Below, one piece after another: positions 26,355 to 35,803 of a stretch of 64,000 bases of DNA (its first letter is position 1; the number at the start of each line of letters is the position of its first letter). The stretch is from assembly GCA_021202275.1 (NCBI GenBank), contig JAJQDI010000031.1:291183-355182 (forward strand), given 5' to 3'. A program made the position numbers and the translations under genes. This stretch comes from Bacteroides sp. (lineage in GTDB: Bacteria; Bacteroidota; Bacteroidia; Bacteroidales; Bacteroidaceae). The notes under the pieces were generated by a model that saw only the letters and a list, made by a program, of their open reading frames with translations, ran no database searches and had not been told where the DNA came from.

Positions 26355-27392
26355 ATGAATAAATTCACGGTAAATGTCTGCCCGGTATGTGAGGGAAAGG
26401 AGTTCGGTCATGTTTCTACATGTACGGATTTTTTTGTTTCCGGTGAGCAGTATCAACTATGTAGTTGCCAGCGCTGTGGATTTGTGTTCACACAGGACTT
26501 TCCTGTGGCAGAGGAGATAGGCAGGTATTATGCTTCGACCGAATACGTCTCCCATTCCGATACTCGGAAAGGTCTGGTCAACTTTCTCTATCATCAGGTA
26601 CGGAAATATATGCTGGTACGGAAAGCACGGTTGGTTTGCCGGGCCTCGCATCTGTATCACGGACGTTTGCTGGATGTAGGAACAGGTACGGGATATTTTC
26701 CGGCTACCATGATCAGTCGGGGGTGGCAGGCGGAAGCGATAGAGAAAGATCCGGGTGCCCGGGAATTTGCTTCTCAGGCTTTTGGAATCCAAGTCCGCGA
26801 AGAAGAGGCTTTGTGGAAGTTCGATCCGGCGAGCTTTGATGTGATCACTCTGTGGCACGTACTGGAACATATAGAGCCTTTGAACGAGTGGATGGGAAGA
26901 TTGGCAGAACTGCTCGCCGATGAAGGCGTGTTGATCATTGCCGTACCCAATATGTCTTCTTATGACGCGGATAGATACGGTACATACTGGGCCGCCTACG
27001 ATGTACCCCGTCATCTGTGGCATTTCACTCCCGTCAGTATACAGGCATTGGGAGCGCGACACGGGCTCACGCTGGCTGCACGTTATCCGATGCCTTTCGA
27101 TGCCTTTTACGTATCCATGTTGAGTGAAAAATACAAAGGTAGCCGTTTTCCTTTGTGGAAAGGCATACGAACGGGTCTGTCGGCCTGGAGAAGTACCTGG
27201 AGAAGTACCTGGAGACGCAAAGACAGAAGTAGTTCCATGATCTATATATTCAGAAAAAACAGGGATGAGCAGAAAACGCGGAAATCATTCGGTCACCTAT
27301 TTCGATATGCAATTTATCACCTCCACGATCAGTACCATGCTGGTATTGCTGCTGCTGGGGCTGGTAGTGTTTTTTGTGCTGGCGGCCAATAA
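26355..27392 (+). CDS. Class I SAM-dependent methyltransferase with N-terminal Cys motif (3' end probably frameshifted)
   Basis: The protein starts with a zinc-ribbon-like segment (CPVCEGKEFG and CSCQRCGFVF). A class I methyltransferase domain follows with LLDVGTGTGYFPATM as motif I and WHVLEHIEPLNEW further on. It is of the Methyltransf_23 type; the substrate is unknown. The frame opens at 26262, but the ATG at 26355 gives the conserved N-terminus. The C-terminus looks wrong: after SSMIYIFRK the frame runs 128 bases into ftsX. One more A in the A6 run at about 27254-27259 would end the protein at FRKKQG with TGA overlapping the ftsX ATG. The last 44 residues are therefore probably not native. 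Confidence 0.82.
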   Translation: MNKFTVNVCPVCEGKEFGHVSTCTDFFVSGEQYQLCSCQRCGFVFTQDFPVAEEIGRYYASTEYVSHSDTRKGLVNFLYHQVRKYMLVRKARLVCRASHLYHGRLLDVGTGTGYFPATMISRGWQAEAIEKDPGAREFASQAFGIQVREEEALWKFDPASFDVITLWHVLEHIEPLNEWMGRLAELLADEGVLIIAVPNMSSYDADRYGTYWAAYDVPRHLWHFTPVSIQALGARHGLTLAARYPMPFDAFYVSMLSEKYKGSRFPLWKGIRTGLSAWRSTWRSTWRRKDRSSSMIYIFRKNRDEQKTRKSFGHLFRYAIYHLHDQYHAGIAAAGAGSVFCAGGQ

Positions 27393-28146
27393 CCTTTCTG
27401 TATATGTGAAAGAGAACATTAGCTTCTCTATCCTGTTAAGTGAAGATATGAAGGAGGCGGATATCCTGAAGTTGCAGCGGACGCTCAACCAGGAACCGTT
27501 TGTGAAGTCTACGGACTATATTTCGAAAGAACAAGCTCTTTCCGAATTGTCCGAGTCGATGGGAGCGGACCCTCAGGAGTTTCTGGGATATAATCCGTTT
27601 ACCGCTTCGATCGAGATCCGGCTTCACTCCCTGTATGCCAATTCGGACAGTATCGCTCAGATAGAACAGCAGATCCGGAGCAATACTGATATTCAGGATG
27701 TACTTTACCGCAAAGAACTGATCGACGCGGTGAATGAGAACATCCGGAAGATCAGTCTGGGACTGCTGGGCATGGCCGTGGTGTTGACATTGATCTCTTT
27801 CGCTCTGATCAACAATACCATACGCCTGACCATCTACTCCAAGCGTTTTCTGATCCATACGATGAAGTTGGTGGGAGCCAGTTGGGGATTTATCCGCAGG
27901 CCTTTCCTGGCACGTAACTTCTGGGTAGGTGTGCTTTCCGCCTTGCTGGCAGATGCCATATTGATGGGAGGAGCCTATTATCTGGTGATGTATGAGCCTG
28001 AACTGATCCGGGTAGTAACACCGGATATTATGTTGCTGGTAGCAGGAGCCGTACTGGTCTTCGGGGTGCTGATCACCTGGATGTGTGCCCTGATATCGAT
28101 CAACAAATACCTGCGCATGAAAGCAAGTACCTTGTACTATATATAA
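27265..28146 (+). CDS. ftsX: Cell-division permease-like protein FtsX
   Basis: The 293-residue protein has the FtsX layout: a short cytoplasmic start, one helix (about 20-42), a periplasmic domain of about 130 residues including NQEPFVKSTDYISKEQAL, and three C-terminal helices with IRLTIYSKRFLIHTMKLVGA, typical of the MacB-like permease region. With FtsE it regulates cell-wall hydrolases at the septum. FtsE is not in this cluster. It leads a conserved Bacteroidetes gene run with DUF3098 and uppP. Confidence 0.93.
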   Translation: MSRKRGNHSVTYFDMQFITSTISTMLVLLLLGLVVFFVLAANNLSVYVKENISFSILLSEDMKEADILKLQRTLNQEPFVKSTDYISKEQALSELSESMGADPQEFLGYNPFTASIEIRLHSLYANSDSIAQIEQQIRSNTDIQDVLYRKELIDAVNENIRKISLGLLGMAVVLTLISFALINNTIRLTIYSKRFLIHTMKLVGASWGFIRRPFLARNFWVGVLSALLADAILMGGAYYLVMYEPELIRVVTPDIMLLVAGAVLVFGVLITWMCALISINKYLRMKASTLYYI

Positions 28147-28184
28147 TAAAAACAGATCGTATTTAACCAAAAATCAAATAAGAA

Positions 28185-28427
28185 ATGGCTGATAAGCAGA
28201 AATTTGCTTTTGATAAGATGAACTTTATCCTATTGGCTGCCGGTATGGTGGTGGTAGTGATCGGGTTTTTACTTATGACGAGTCCTGTGTCTACAGAGAC
28301 CGCTTTCGAACCGGATATTTTTAGTGTACGTCGGATAAAAGTGGCGCCGGTAGTCTGTTTGTTCGGATTTCTCTTTATGATCTATGGCATTATGCGTAAA
28401 CCTAAAACTCCGAAAGAAACGAAATGA
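28185..28427 (+). CDS. DUF3098 membrane protein
   Basis: The 80-residue protein has two hydrophobic helices (about 14-32 and 51-69) joined by a short loop with FEPDIFSVRRIKVAPVV, the DUF3098 pattern. Function is unknown. It lies 38 bases after ftsX and its stop overlaps the uppP start by four bases (ATGA), so coupled translation is likely. The steady link with ftsX and uppP suggests a role near envelope synthesis or division; this is inference. Confidence 0.88.
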   Translation: MADKQKFAFDKMNFILLAAGMVVVVIGFLLMTSPVSTETAFEPDIFSVRRIKVAPVVCLFGFLFMIYGIMRKPKTPKETK

Positions 28428-29233
28428 ATTGGTTAGAAGCATTGATCCTGGGACTGATCCAGGGTCTGACAGAGTACCTGCCTGTGAGCAGTAGCGGCCA
28501 TCTGGCCATCGGATCAGCTATGTTTGGTCTGGATATGTCGGGAGAGCAGTATCTTACTTTTGCAATAGCTGTGCACGCGGCTACTATGCTGAGTACGATC
28601 GTAGTTCTCTGGAAAGAGATTGAATGGCTCGTGAAAGGCATCTTTACCCCCCAATGGAATGATGAGAGGCGATATGCGGTGAATCTCCTGCTTTCCATGA
28701 TCCCTATTGCAGTGGTAGGATTTGTTTTCAAAGATCAGCTGGAAACCATTTTTGAGCAGGGTGGTTTGTATCTGGTAGGAGCTATGTTGCTGGTAACAGC
28801 TGTGTTATTGACATTCTCTTATTATGCCAGGCCCCGTCAGAAAGATAAGATCTCTGCCCGGGATGCATTTATTATTGGGGTCTCACAGGCGTGTGCCGTG
28901 TTTCCGGGACTTTCCCGTTCAGGTACTACCATTGCTACAGGGTTGTTGTTGGGAAACAGAAAAGAGGCAATCGCGCAGTTTTCTTTCCTGATGGTACTGG
29001 CACCCATTGCAGGTGAAGCGTTGCTGGATCTGATGCAAGGTCAGTTCAGCCCGGCGGCTTCCGGTATTCCCACCGTATCGCTGATCGTAGGTTTTGTCGC
29101 TGCTTTTATATCGGGTTGTTTTGCCTGTCGGTGGATGATCAATATCGTTAAAAAGGGAAAACTGGTCTATTTTGCTGTGTACTGCGCGTTGGCAGGGGTA
29201 GCTACTCTTATTTTTTCATTCTTACAACACTAA
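28424..29233 (+). CDS. uppP: Undecaprenyl-diphosphate phosphatase
   Basis: The 269-residue inner-membrane enzyme removes a phosphate from undecaprenyl diphosphate to recycle the lipid carrier for cell-wall and surface-glycan synthesis. Both family motifs are present: GLTEYLPVSSSGHL with Glu17 and His26, and PGLSRSGTTIATG. The length and about eight helices match BacA/UppP. Overexpression of the family gives bacitracin tolerance. It overlaps the DUF3098 gene by four bases and truB starts directly after its stop. Confidence 0.96.
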   Translation: MNWLEALILGLIQGLTEYLPVSSSGHLAIGSAMFGLDMSGEQYLTFAIAVHAATMLSTIVVLWKEIEWLVKGIFTPQWNDERRYAVNLLLSMIPIAVVGFVFKDQLETIFEQGGLYLVGAMLLVTAVLLTFSYYARPRQKDKISARDAFIIGVSQACAVFPGLSRSGTTIATGLLLGNRKEAIAQFSFLMVLAPIAGEALLDLMQGQFSPAASGIPTVSLIVGFVAAFISGCFACRWMINIVKKGKLVYFAVYCALAGVATLIFSFLQH

Positions 29234-29935
29234 ATGAATTTTAAAGAAGGAGAGATCCTCTGTTTCAATAAACCGTTGCGCTGGACTTCGTTCCATCTGG
29301 TCTCCCGCATCCGGTTGCAATTGTGCCACAAGATGGGCATAAAGAAATTAAAAGTGGGTCATGCGGGTACATTGGATCCATTGGCAACCGGGGTGATGAT
29401 CATCTGTACCGGTAAGGCCACCAAACGAATTGAAGAGTTTCAGTATCAGACCAAGGAATATATCGCTACCATTCAGTTGGGAGCTACTACTCCTTCGTAC
29501 GATCTGGAAAAAGAGATTGATGCTACCTATCCGACTGACCATATCACCTGTGAGAAGGTGAAAGAGGTTCTCACCCAGTTTGTCGGGGAGATACAGCAGA
29601 TCCCGCCTGCTTTTTCTGCCTGTATGGTCAACGGTACCCGTGCTTATGACCTGGCACGCAAAGGAAAAGAGGTCGAACTGAAACCTAAGTTGCTTGTTAT
29701 TGATGAGATAGAACTGCTGCAGTGTCACCTGCCGGAGATCCGGATACGGGTGGTCTGTAGCAAAGGAACTTATATACGCGCCCTGGCGCGCGACATAGGT
29801 GAAGCGCTGGAAAGCGGAGCCCACCTGACGGGGTTGATACGTACCCGGGTAGGAGAGATCCGTCTGGAAGACTGCATGGATCCGGACGATTTTCCTACGT
29901 GGCTGGATGCGCAGGATATAGAAACAGATAATTAA
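29234..29935 (+). CDS. truB: tRNA pseudouridine(55) synthase
   Basis: The 233-residue protein makes pseudouridine 55 in the T loop of tRNAs. The catalytic Asp48 is in GHAGTLDPLATG, and SKGTYIRALARDIGE is the family KGTYIR motif. The N-terminal LCFNKPLRWTSF matches the usual start. It is on the short side because it lacks the C-terminal PUA-like part, as is common in Bacteroidetes. The ATG directly follows the uppP stop with no spacer. Confidence 0.95.
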   Translation: MNFKEGEILCFNKPLRWTSFHLVSRIRLQLCHKMGIKKLKVGHAGTLDPLATGVMIICTGKATKRIEEFQYQTKEYIATIQLGATTPSYDLEKEIDATYPTDHITCEKVKEVLTQFVGEIQQIPPAFSACMVNGTRAYDLARKGKEVELKPKLLVIDEIELLQCHLPEIRIRVVCSKGTYIRALARDIGEALESGAHLTGLIRTRVGEIRLEDCMDPDDFPTWLDAQDIETDN

Positions 29936-29955
29936 TATAGAAGGAAAGAAAAAGT

Positions 29956-31014
29956 ATGAAGCTGTCTCAATTTAAATTTAAATTACCGGAAGAAAGAATT
30001 GCTTTGCACCCTACCAAGTACAGAGACGAATCGCGTTTAATGGTGCTTCACAAACAGACAGGAAAGATCGAACACAAACTGTTTAAAGACATTCTCGATT
30101 ATTTCGACGATAAAGATGTTTTCGTTTTCAACGACACCAAGGTATTCCCTGCCCGTTTGTATGGCAATAAGGAGAAGACCGGTGCCCGTATCGAGGTTTT
30201 CCTGTTGCGTGAGCTCAACGAAGAGTTGCGTCTGTGGGATGTGCTGGTAGATCCGGCGCGTAAGATCCGTATCGGAAATAAACTCTATTTCGGTCCGGAC
30301 GACTCTATGGTAGCCGAGGTGATCGATAATACCACGTCACGTGGCCGTACCCTGCGTTTCCTGTACGACGGACCGCACGATGAATTCAAAAAAGCACTGT
30401 ACGCATTGGGAGAGACCCCGCTGCCGCATAGCATCATCAACCGTCCTGTAGAGCCGGAAGATGCCGAACGTTTCCAGTCTATCTTTGCAAAGAACGAAGG
30501 TGCTGTTACTGCTCCTACGGCCAGTCTTCATTTCAGCCGCGAGCTGTTGAAGCGTATGGAGATCAAGGGGATCGATTTCGCTTATATTACTTTGCATGCG
30601 GGTCTGGGCAATTTCCGGGATATTGATGTGGAAGATCTGACCAAGCATAAGATGGATTCGGAACAGATGGTGGTAGGCCCCGAAGCTGTAAAGGTGGTCA
30701 ACCGCGCCAAAGATCTGAATAAGCATGTGTGCGCGGTAGGTACCACGGTGATGCGGGCTATGGAAAGTACGGTAAGTACAGATGGGCATCTTAAGGAATA
30801 CGAAGGATGGACCAACAAGTTCATTTTCCCGCCGTATGAATTTTCGGTGGCAGACAGTATGGTTTCCAATTTCCACATGCCTCTTTCTACCCTGCTGATG
30901 GTGGTGTCGGCGTTCGGCGGATACGATCTGGTGATGGATGCCTATCAGGTAGCGATCAAAGAGGAGTATCGGTTCGGTACCTATGGAGATGCCATGCTGA
31001 TCTTGGATAAATAA
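29956..31014 (+). CDS. queA: S-adenosylmethionine:tRNA ribosyltransferase-isomerase
   Basis: The 352-residue enzyme transfers the ribose of SAM to preQ1-tRNA to form epoxyqueuosine. It has the normal start (FKLPEERIALHP), FVFNDTKVFPARLYG, the central VTAPTASLHFS and YITLHAGLGNF, and the C-terminal SNFHMPLSTLLMLV-like segment (here LSTLLMVVSAF). It lies 20 bases after truB and 14 bases before folK in one run of genes. Confidence 0.96.
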   Translation: MKLSQFKFKLPEERIALHPTKYRDESRLMVLHKQTGKIEHKLFKDILDYFDDKDVFVFNDTKVFPARLYGNKEKTGARIEVFLLRELNEELRLWDVLVDPARKIRIGNKLYFGPDDSMVAEVIDNTTSRGRTLRFLYDGPHDEFKKALYALGETPLPHSIINRPVEPEDAERFQSIFAKNEGAVTAPTASLHFSRELLKRMEIKGIDFAYITLHAGLGNFRDIDVEDLTKHKMDSEQMVVGPEAVKVVNRAKDLNKHVCAVGTTVMRAMESTVSTDGHLKEYEGWTNKFIFPPYEFSVADSMVSNFHMPLSTLLMVVSAFGGYDLVMDAYQVAIKEEYRFGTYGDAMLILDK

Positions 31015-31028
31015 GAGAGAACAGAGCG

Positions 31029-31499
31029 ATGGCAACCGTTTATCTGAGTCTGGGTAGTAACCTGGGCGATAAAGAGGAAAACCTCCAGCGGGCCATACGG
31101 AATATAGAGAAGCGGATCGGGAAAATCATTTCCCAATCCGCTTTTTATCATACCGAACCCTGGGGGTTTGAATCACGGAATACGTTTGTGAACGCCGCGA
31201 TAGGGATAGATACGCTATGGGCTCCGGAAGAGGTTTTGTTGCGTTTACGGGATATAGAAAGGGAGATGGGGCGATTGTGCAAGTCGTCCGGAGGGAAGTA
31301 TGCGGATCGTATCATCGATCTGGATATCTTATTGTATGACGACCTGATCTATGAGAGCCCTACACTTTCTATCCCCCATCCGTTGATGAGAGAAAGAAAA
31401 TTTGTACTGGAACCTCTGGCAGAGATCGCTCCGGATCTGATTCATCCTGTGTGGCATCAATCCATCAGGGAGTTATTGGCTTTGCTTACAGAGGAGTAA
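31029..31499 (+). CDS. folK: 2-amino-4-hydroxy-6-hydroxymethyldihydropteridine diphosphokinase
   Basis: The 156-residue enzyme pyrophosphorylates hydroxymethyldihydropterin in folate synthesis. It shows YLSLGSNLGDKEENL at the start, then FYHTEPWGF, and DRIIDLDILLYDD with the catalytic metal-binding Asp pair, followed by IPHPLMRERKFVLEPL. All family signatures are intact. It closes the ftsX-uppP-truB-queA-folK run; a hairpin at 31571-31594 follows. Confidence 0.95.
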   Translation: MATVYLSLGSNLGDKEENLQRAIRNIEKRIGKIISQSAFYHTEPWGFESRNTFVNAAIGIDTLWAPEEVLLRLRDIEREMGRLCKSSGGKYADRIIDLDILLYDDLIYESPTLSIPHPLMRERKFVLEPLAEIAPDLIHPVWHQSIRELLALLTEE

Positions 31500-31570
31500 G
31501 CATACTGGTGAAGGAATAGGGATCCGCACTTTACTTTTCGTAATCCAGGGTAAAAAACAGAACCGTATGC

Positions 31571-31601
31571 AGGGTTTCTTTCAAAAGAAACCCTATTTTT
31601 G
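31571..31601 (+). promoter_or_regulatory. Overlapping terminator hairpin and -7 box
   Basis: The stem pairs 31571-31580 with 31585-31594. The last base of the stem and the T run that follows also form TATTTTTG at 31594-31601, a -7 box 28 bases before the regulator ATG. The same bases can therefore end the folK transcript and start the regulator transcript. Confidence 0.6.
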
Positions 31602-31628
31602 TATTCTCTATTACTACCACATATACCT

Positions 31629-32258
31629 ATGGAACACGACCGACTGTTGAGAAGGAAAACCCTATTCCTGTTTGTTTTCTGTATGTGCCTGATGCCTGTC
31701 AGGGCCAGTGAGGACCGCGCGTTCTATTTCTCCAACATCCATCTCAAAGACGGACTTTCGCAACTCTCTATCCTGAGTATCTGTGAAGATGCGAAAGGAT
31801 ATATGTGGTTTGCTACCCGCAACGGTCTCAACCGGTACGATGGAGAGCAATTCACCATATACCGGCACGAAAATGAACCTCCGTATAGCCTTTCTTACAA
31901 CCACACCACGGTGTTGTTGCCCGATCTTTCCGGCAAAGGGCTGTGGATAGGTACCACCAACGGACTCAATTACCTCGATTTCGCTACCGATCGGATCACC
32001 TCTTATCAACGGGAATATAGTCCGGGATTGGCGGGAAATGATATTCTGTCTCTCTGCTTCGGTGTGGAGGGGCGTCTGATCGTGGGTACCCGTACAGGAC
32101 TTTGCTATACCGGGTCGGACGGAGAAGAGTTCCTCCCTATTCCGTTGGGGGGGGGATGGCGGAGGAAGAGCCCATCCTGGCAATCTGCAAAGACCGTGCG
32201 GGAACATTGTTTATCGGTACGCAGACCCAGGGACTCTGGACATGTGAATCGGATCTGA
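31629..32258 (+). CDS. Hybrid two-component regulator, N-terminal piece (frameshifted)
   Basis: This is the first part of the PUL 2 sensor-regulator. After a signal peptide (LFLFVFCMCLMPVRAS) come beta-propeller repeats of the two-component-regulator propeller type: HLKDGLSQLSILSICEDAKGYMWFATRNGLNRYDG, typical of repeat 1, is quoted here in part only as GLSQLSILSICEDAKGYMWF. The second and third repeats follow. The frame stays correct to FLPIPLGG. After a G9 run at 32147-32155 it goes out of frame and stops at 32258. Seven or ten G would join it to the next piece. Confidence 0.85.
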   Translation: MEHDRLLRRKTLFLFVFCMCLMPVRASEDRAFYFSNIHLKDGLSQLSILSICEDAKGYMWFATRNGLNRYDGEQFTIYRHENEPPYSLSYNHTTVLLPDLSGKGLWIGTTNGLNYLDFATDRITSYQREYSPGLAGNDILSLCFGVEGRLIVGTRTGLCYTGSDGEEFLPIPLGGGWRRKSPSWQSAKTVREHCLSVRRPRDSGHVNRI

Positions 32259-35200
32259 AACCGGCCTATCTATTAGGTACAGATACGCAGCCTGCGTTGG
32301 CAGATAACTGTGTGACTTCCATTTTTGAAGATTCCAACGGTCAGGTATGGATCGGCAGTCAGACCCAGGGCATACACCGTTGGGATCGGCGGAGCAACCG
32401 GCTGGAGAATTATACCCGGCAAAACAGCGGCCTTACAGATAACAACATCCGATGCTTTGCGGAGTACAACGGTGGACTGCTGGTAGGTACCTTCGACGGA
32501 CTAAGTATGCTCAATCTGTTCGACAATACCCTGTCGCGTCACCATATCTTTGATATGAACCGCAGCAGCCTGAGCCATTTTTCGGTCTATAGTATTCATG
32601 TCGACAGGGTGGGTACACTTTGGGTGGGTACCTACGCCGGAGGGGTGAATTACTACAACCCGCTCAACAACAGGTTTGTATTCTATCATCCGCAGGGAAA
32701 TCCTGTTCATGAGATATACGGTGTCTTTGGTACCATGCTTTTTCACGACGACGCACTCTGGATGGCCACGGAAGGAGGAGGACTTTTCCGCTTCGATCCG
32801 CGTACCCGATCTTATACCAACTACTTACCGGATGAACAACGGGGTAGTCACCACAACCGCAACATCATCAAGTCGCTGATGCGGGAGGGCGACTATATCT
32901 GGTGCGGTACCAACTATGGAGCCATCTATCATTTCCATGTCCCTACCCGGCGTTTTACGTTGTATCACCAGTTTGACCGGGAGAAGAACATGGGTATCTA
33001 TACCATGCACCGGGATCGGGAAGGCGCGTTGTGGGTGGGGACAACTTCCGGCAGGGGACTGTGGAAGTTTTCCGCCGATGGCAAGAAAACCGACCGCTTT
33101 CCGGTAGGAGGTGACTCTGTTTTTGTCAACTTTCCCGGTATACGTTCCTTCCTGGAGCTGAGACAAGATGTCTATCTCATCGGCACCCGTGCCTACGGCC
33201 TTTATCAGTACGATGCCGCGCGGCAGACACTCATCCGGTACAATACTACTGAACAGGAGGAATCACGCCGTCTGGAAAGCAACTACATCACCTCTATCCT
33301 TCGTAAAGAGGATGGTGAGATCTGGATCGGAACCTTCGGAGGGGGAGTCTGCCTGTTCGATGAAACCGGGGGCATCTGTCGCAAAGTGGATGTATCTGCC
33401 GGGCTGCCCAACAACCATGTATACGCGTTGGTAGAGTATGATGGCAATCTGTGGATCAGTCTGGATAAAGGGATCACGGAGTTGCGTACCGCTACCGGAG
33501 AGATCCGGAATTACGATTCACTCAACGGGTTGGAGGCACTGGAATTCACACCCAAAGGCGGTATCTGCCTGCCCGACGGGGAGATCTACTTCAGCGGCAG
33601 TAATGGTTTTCTCTCTTTCCGGCCCGGTGAACTGGTGGAAAATACCTGGCTGCCACCGGTGGTGCTCACCGGACTCACTGTCAACAACCTTTCTGTGACA
33701 CCGGGAGACAGTACCGGATTGCTGACCCATGTGTTAGACGATACCGATGAACTGGTACTGACATACGACCGGAACAATTTCTCTATCGCCTATTGCGCGA
33801 TGAACTACATCTATCATTTCCAGAACCGATACGCCTATCAGCTGGAGGGACACGAATTCGGTTGGAATCAGGTGGGTACCCGGAAAGAGGCCTACTATAC
33901 CAACATTGCTCCCGGGAAATATACATTCCGGGTAATCGCTTCCAACAACGACGGATACTGGAACGAGACAGGTAAAAGCCTGCGCATCACTATTCTGCCT
34001 CCCTGGTGGAAAACTCCGTGGGCCTATCTGGCCTACTTGCTGCTTTTCCTGACCGTGACAGGTACCATCGGCTATTATATCTATACCAAGAAAAAGCTCG
34101 AACACAATCTGCGGATGCGGCAACTGGAGAGACAGCGCCTGGAGGAGTTCCACCAGACCAAAGTGCGGCTTTTCACCAACTTCTCCCATGAACTGCGCAC
34201 ACCGCTCACATTGGTTATCAGTCCGTTGGAGGAGTTGTTGCAACAGATTGATCTGTCTGCTTCCATCCGGGAAAAGTTGCGGTTGGTACTGCGCAATTCG
34301 CGCAGGCTTTTCCTGCTGGTCAATCAATTGATGGATCTGCAGAAAAACCAGAGCGGGCATCTGAAGCTGGAACTTTCCGAGACAGATATGAATGCCTTCC
34401 TGAAAGAGATCTATTTTGCCTTCAGACAGATTGCCGAAGGCCGTCGCATCGAATTCCGATACGAAGCTCCCGAAGAAGAAGTACCCGGCTGTTTCGATTT
34501 CGATCTGTTGGAGAAGGCCGTATTCAACCTGCTTTCCAACGCGTTCAAATTTACCGTGGCTGGTGAGTCCGTCACACTATCTTTGGCAGTTTTGTCCGGT
34601 GAAAAGGTGAAAAAAGAGTATTCCTCTCTCCTGACAGAGGAAGCATACGATGTCGGAGAAGGTTCCTCCTATGTAGTGATCCGGGTAGCGGATACCGGAA
34701 AAGGCATACCCGAAGAGGAACGCAAGCATGTATTTGCCCCTTTCTATCAGATCACGGATTTGCGGAAAGCAGCGGATAATACGCATGGAACAGGGATCGG
34801 ACTGAGTCTGACGCAATCTGTGGTCAAGCTACACCGGGGAATGGTAGGCGTGTCTTCCCATCAGCCCAAGGGAACGGTTTTCACCGTTATCATCCCCAAC
34901 GACCGGACCGCCTATCCGGAAGAGGAATTCACCACCGGAGAAAGTAGGGCTGTAACAGCTACTACTTCCGCTCCGACAGTAGAGGTAGTACCCGGCAAAA
35001 CCATTCTGCTGGTAGAAGACAACCCGGATATCCGGACCTATATCCGTCAGCACCTCGAGCCCCATTACAAAGTGCTTGAGGCGGCAGAGGGTGCGGGAGC
35101 GTTTGAAAAGGTATTGCAAGAGTATCCCGATCTGGTAGTCACCGATATCATGATGCCGGGAGTAGATGGTCTGGAACTCTGTGGTAGGCTCAAGGAAGAC

Positions 35201-35782
35201 CTGCGTACCAGCCATATACCCATTATCCTGCTCACGGCCCGTACCCTGGTAATGCACATCAAAGAAGGGTATCGTACAGGCGCGGACGACTATATGGTGA
35301 AGCCCTTCCATATGGATGTATTGCTGATCCGTATACACAACCTGCTTGCTCAGCGGGAGAAGCTGAAAGCGGCCTATGGAAAGAATTTTTCCTTAGAGTC
35401 TCTGGGAATCGAGACTACTTCGGCAGATGAGAAATTTATGCAGAAGCTGTTCGTCGTGATCGGGAAGCATCTCTCCAATCCCGATCTCAGGGTGGAGCTG
35501 ATCTGTGAAGAGATGGGGTTCAGCCGTACCAATTTCTACCGGAAGATCAAAGCCATTACCGATCTTTCGCCCAACGACCTGATCCGTACCAAACGCCTGG
35601 AGATCGCCGCCCGCATGCTGTGCGAAACAGACAAGAATGTATCGGAAGTCTCCATGGCAACAGGATTCAGTACACTGGCCTATTTTACCAAATGTTTCAA
35701 AGCCATGTATGGAATGACGCCTACGGAATATATCAAAACAAGGAATGGGATGAATTTGCAAACATCCGGTACACAGGAATAA
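32156..35782 (+). CDS. Hybrid two-component regulator, main piece: propellers, kinase, receiver and AraC domain
   Basis: This piece continues the sensor directly after the G9 run. In order it holds the remaining propeller repeats, a Y_Y_Y Ig-like domain (YQLEGHEFGWNQVG), and one transmembrane helix near 34020-34085. Next come a histidine kinase with the phospho-His in FSHELRTPLTL (near 34189) and an ATPase domain (NLLSNAFKFT, DTGKGIP). A receiver domain has the phospho-Asp in VTDIMMPG (near 35144), and a C-terminal AraC-type DNA-binding domain follows. Such proteins sense glycan fragments in the periplasm and switch on the linked PUL. The joined protein is about 1385 residues, a normal size. 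The first in-frame ATG, at 32156, is probably not the native start. Confidence 0.9.
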   Translation: MAEEEPILAICKDRAGTLFIGTQTQGLWTCESDLKPAYLLGTDTQPALADNCVTSIFEDSNGQVWIGSQTQGIHRWDRRSNRLENYTRQNSGLTDNNIRCFAEYNGGLLVGTFDGLSMLNLFDNTLSRHHIFDMNRSSLSHFSVYSIHVDRVGTLWVGTYAGGVNYYNPLNNRFVFYHPQGNPVHEIYGVFGTMLFHDDALWMATEGGGLFRFDPRTRSYTNYLPDEQRGSHHNRNIIKSLMREGDYIWCGTNYGAIYHFHVPTRRFTLYHQFDREKNMGIYTMHRDREGALWVGTTSGRGLWKFSADGKKTDRFPVGGDSVFVNFPGIRSFLELRQDVYLIGTRAYGLYQYDAARQTLIRYNTTEQEESRRLESNYITSILRKEDGEIWIGTFGGGVCLFDETGGICRKVDVSAGLPNNHVYALVEYDGNLWISLDKGITELRTATGEIRNYDSLNGLEALEFTPKGGICLPDGEIYFSGSNGFLSFRPGELVENTWLPPVVLTGLTVNNLSVTPGDSTGLLTHVLDDTDELVLTYDRNNFSIAYCAMNYIYHFQNRYAYQLEGHEFGWNQVGTRKEAYYTNIAPGKYTFRVIASNNDGYWNETGKSLRITILPPWWKTPWAYLAYLLLFLTVTGTIGYYIYTKKKLEHNLRMRQLERQRLEEFHQTKVRLFTNFSHELRTPLTLVISPLEELLQQIDLSASIREKLRLVLRNSRRLFLLVNQLMDLQKNQSGHLKLELSETDMNAFLKEIYFAFRQIAEGRRIEFRYEAPEEEVPGCFDFDLLEKAVFNLLSNAFKFTVAGESVTLSLAVLSGEKVKKEYSSLLTEEAYDVGEGSSYVVIRVADTGKGIPEEERKHVFAPFYQITDLRKAADNTHGTGIGLSLTQSVVKLHRGMVGVSSHQPKGTVFTVIIPNDRTAYPEEEFTTGESRAVTATTSAPTVEVVPGKTILLVEDNPDIRTYIRQHLEPHYKVLEAAEGAGAFEKVLQEYPDLVVTDIMMPGVDGLELCGRLKEDLRTSHIPIILLTARTLVMHIKEGYRTGADDYMVKPFHMDVLLIRIHNLLAQREKLKAAYGKNFSLESLGIETTSADEKFMQKLFVVIGKHLSNPDLRVELICEEMGFSRTNFYRKIKAITDLSPNDLIRTKRLEIAARMLCETDKNVSEVSMATGFSTLAYFTKCFKAMYGMTPTEYIKTRNGMNLQTSGTQE

Positions 35783-35803
35783 GCCTTTTCGGAAGGGTTC
35801 TCC

